From Hydrotalea sp. (lineage in GTDB: Bacteria; Bacteroidota; Bacteroidia; Chitinophagales; Chitinophagaceae), in contig DAHXOT010000013.1 of NCBI GenBank assembly GCA_027364735.1, positions 1 to 61,974 of the forward strand: 61,974 nt of DNA, read 5' to 3'. The notes beneath the pieces are model-generated. The model had not been told where the DNA came from and did no database searches. It worked only from the letters and a program-made list of their open reading frames with translations. Positions 61,928-61,974 of this stretch are shown one piece after another. Both the position numbers and the translations under genes were made by a program. Numbering within the stretch: position 1 is the stretch's first letter; every line of letters starts with the position of its first letter.

Positions 61928-61974
61928 TTGGAGCGGCTTGGGCTGAAATGCCATTGCCTACTCGACTGTTCCCC

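Larger units (their letters stand above)
60051..61966 (+). mobile_element. Group II intron
   Basis: About 1.9 kb. Begins with GTGTG (60051; consensus GUGYG), has a long structured 5' part (60060-60637) with higher GC than the surroundings, the maturase gene, domain V (61894-61927), and a domain VI-like end CCTACTCGAC at about 61966. It lies 54 bases after the immunity gene; the window ends 8 bases after the predicted 3' boundary, so the target gene cannot be named. Confidence 0.85.

Overview
The window (about 62 kb, low GC) comes from a member of the Bacteroidota, most likely a Chitinophagales/Chitinophagaceae-type soil or freshwater bacterium. The evidence is SusC/SusD pairs, a type IX secretion-type C-terminal domain, serC next to a DUF1015 gene, promoters with the TAnnTTTG -7 element of this phylum, Sec/lipoprotein-type (clade II) NosZ, and D-mannonate oxidoreductase of the SDR type. 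The genus cannot be fixed from the sequence alone.

Layout. 1-3 kb: end of a ribosomal protein gene (probably rpsB), tsf, pyrH and a methionine-type aminotransferase. 3-7 kb (minus): GH3 beta-glucosidase, a Crp-family regulator and an AIM24/TIGR00266 protein. 7-14 kb (minus): a TetR-controlled RND efflux operon (tetR, tolC-like, adaptor, pump) with a clear palindromic operator over its promoter. 14-21 kb (plus): DUF502 protein, serC, DUF1015, TPR protein, acyl-CoA synthetase, di-heme cytochrome c. 21-29 kb: amidohydrolase, atypical SDR, a 1419-residue PKD adhesin-like T9SS cargo, a LacI regulator.

29-39.5 kb: a nitrogen-oxide island. It holds ric (iron-sulfur repair), a histidine-containing polytopic membrane protein, an FNR/DNR-like regulator, and a complete clade II nitrous-oxide reductase operon (cytochrome c, nosZ, nosB-like, nosL, nosD, nosF, nosY, truncated hemoglobin), followed by a convergent fasciclin lipoprotein. 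Four copies of an FNR-box-like palindrome (core ATGATTGCAATCAT) lie upstream of ric, the membrane protein, the nos operon and fasciclin, each with the -7 TTTG-like element beginning 33-34 bases from the palindrome centre. This is the strongest new observation: a compact regulon readable directly from the DNA.

39.5-56 kb: hexuronate catabolism (SDR mannonate oxidoreductase, uxuA, uxaC), then a polysaccharide utilisation locus. The PUL has a membrane-bound propeller/LuxR regulator divergent from susC, susD, two PKD-type surface lipoproteins (one with a triple 165-residue repeat) and two GH16 enzymes, which suggests a beta-1,3-glucan such as laminarin as substrate.

56-62 kb: accessory DNA. It contains a cluster of GAAATGACG-type intergenic repeats, an outer-membrane protein of unknown role, an IS transposase fragment fused to the C-terminal remnant of an Rhs-family protein with a unique tip and an overlapping two-helix membrane protein (candidate toxin/immunity pair), and a group II intron (about 60051-61966) with its maturase and domain V.
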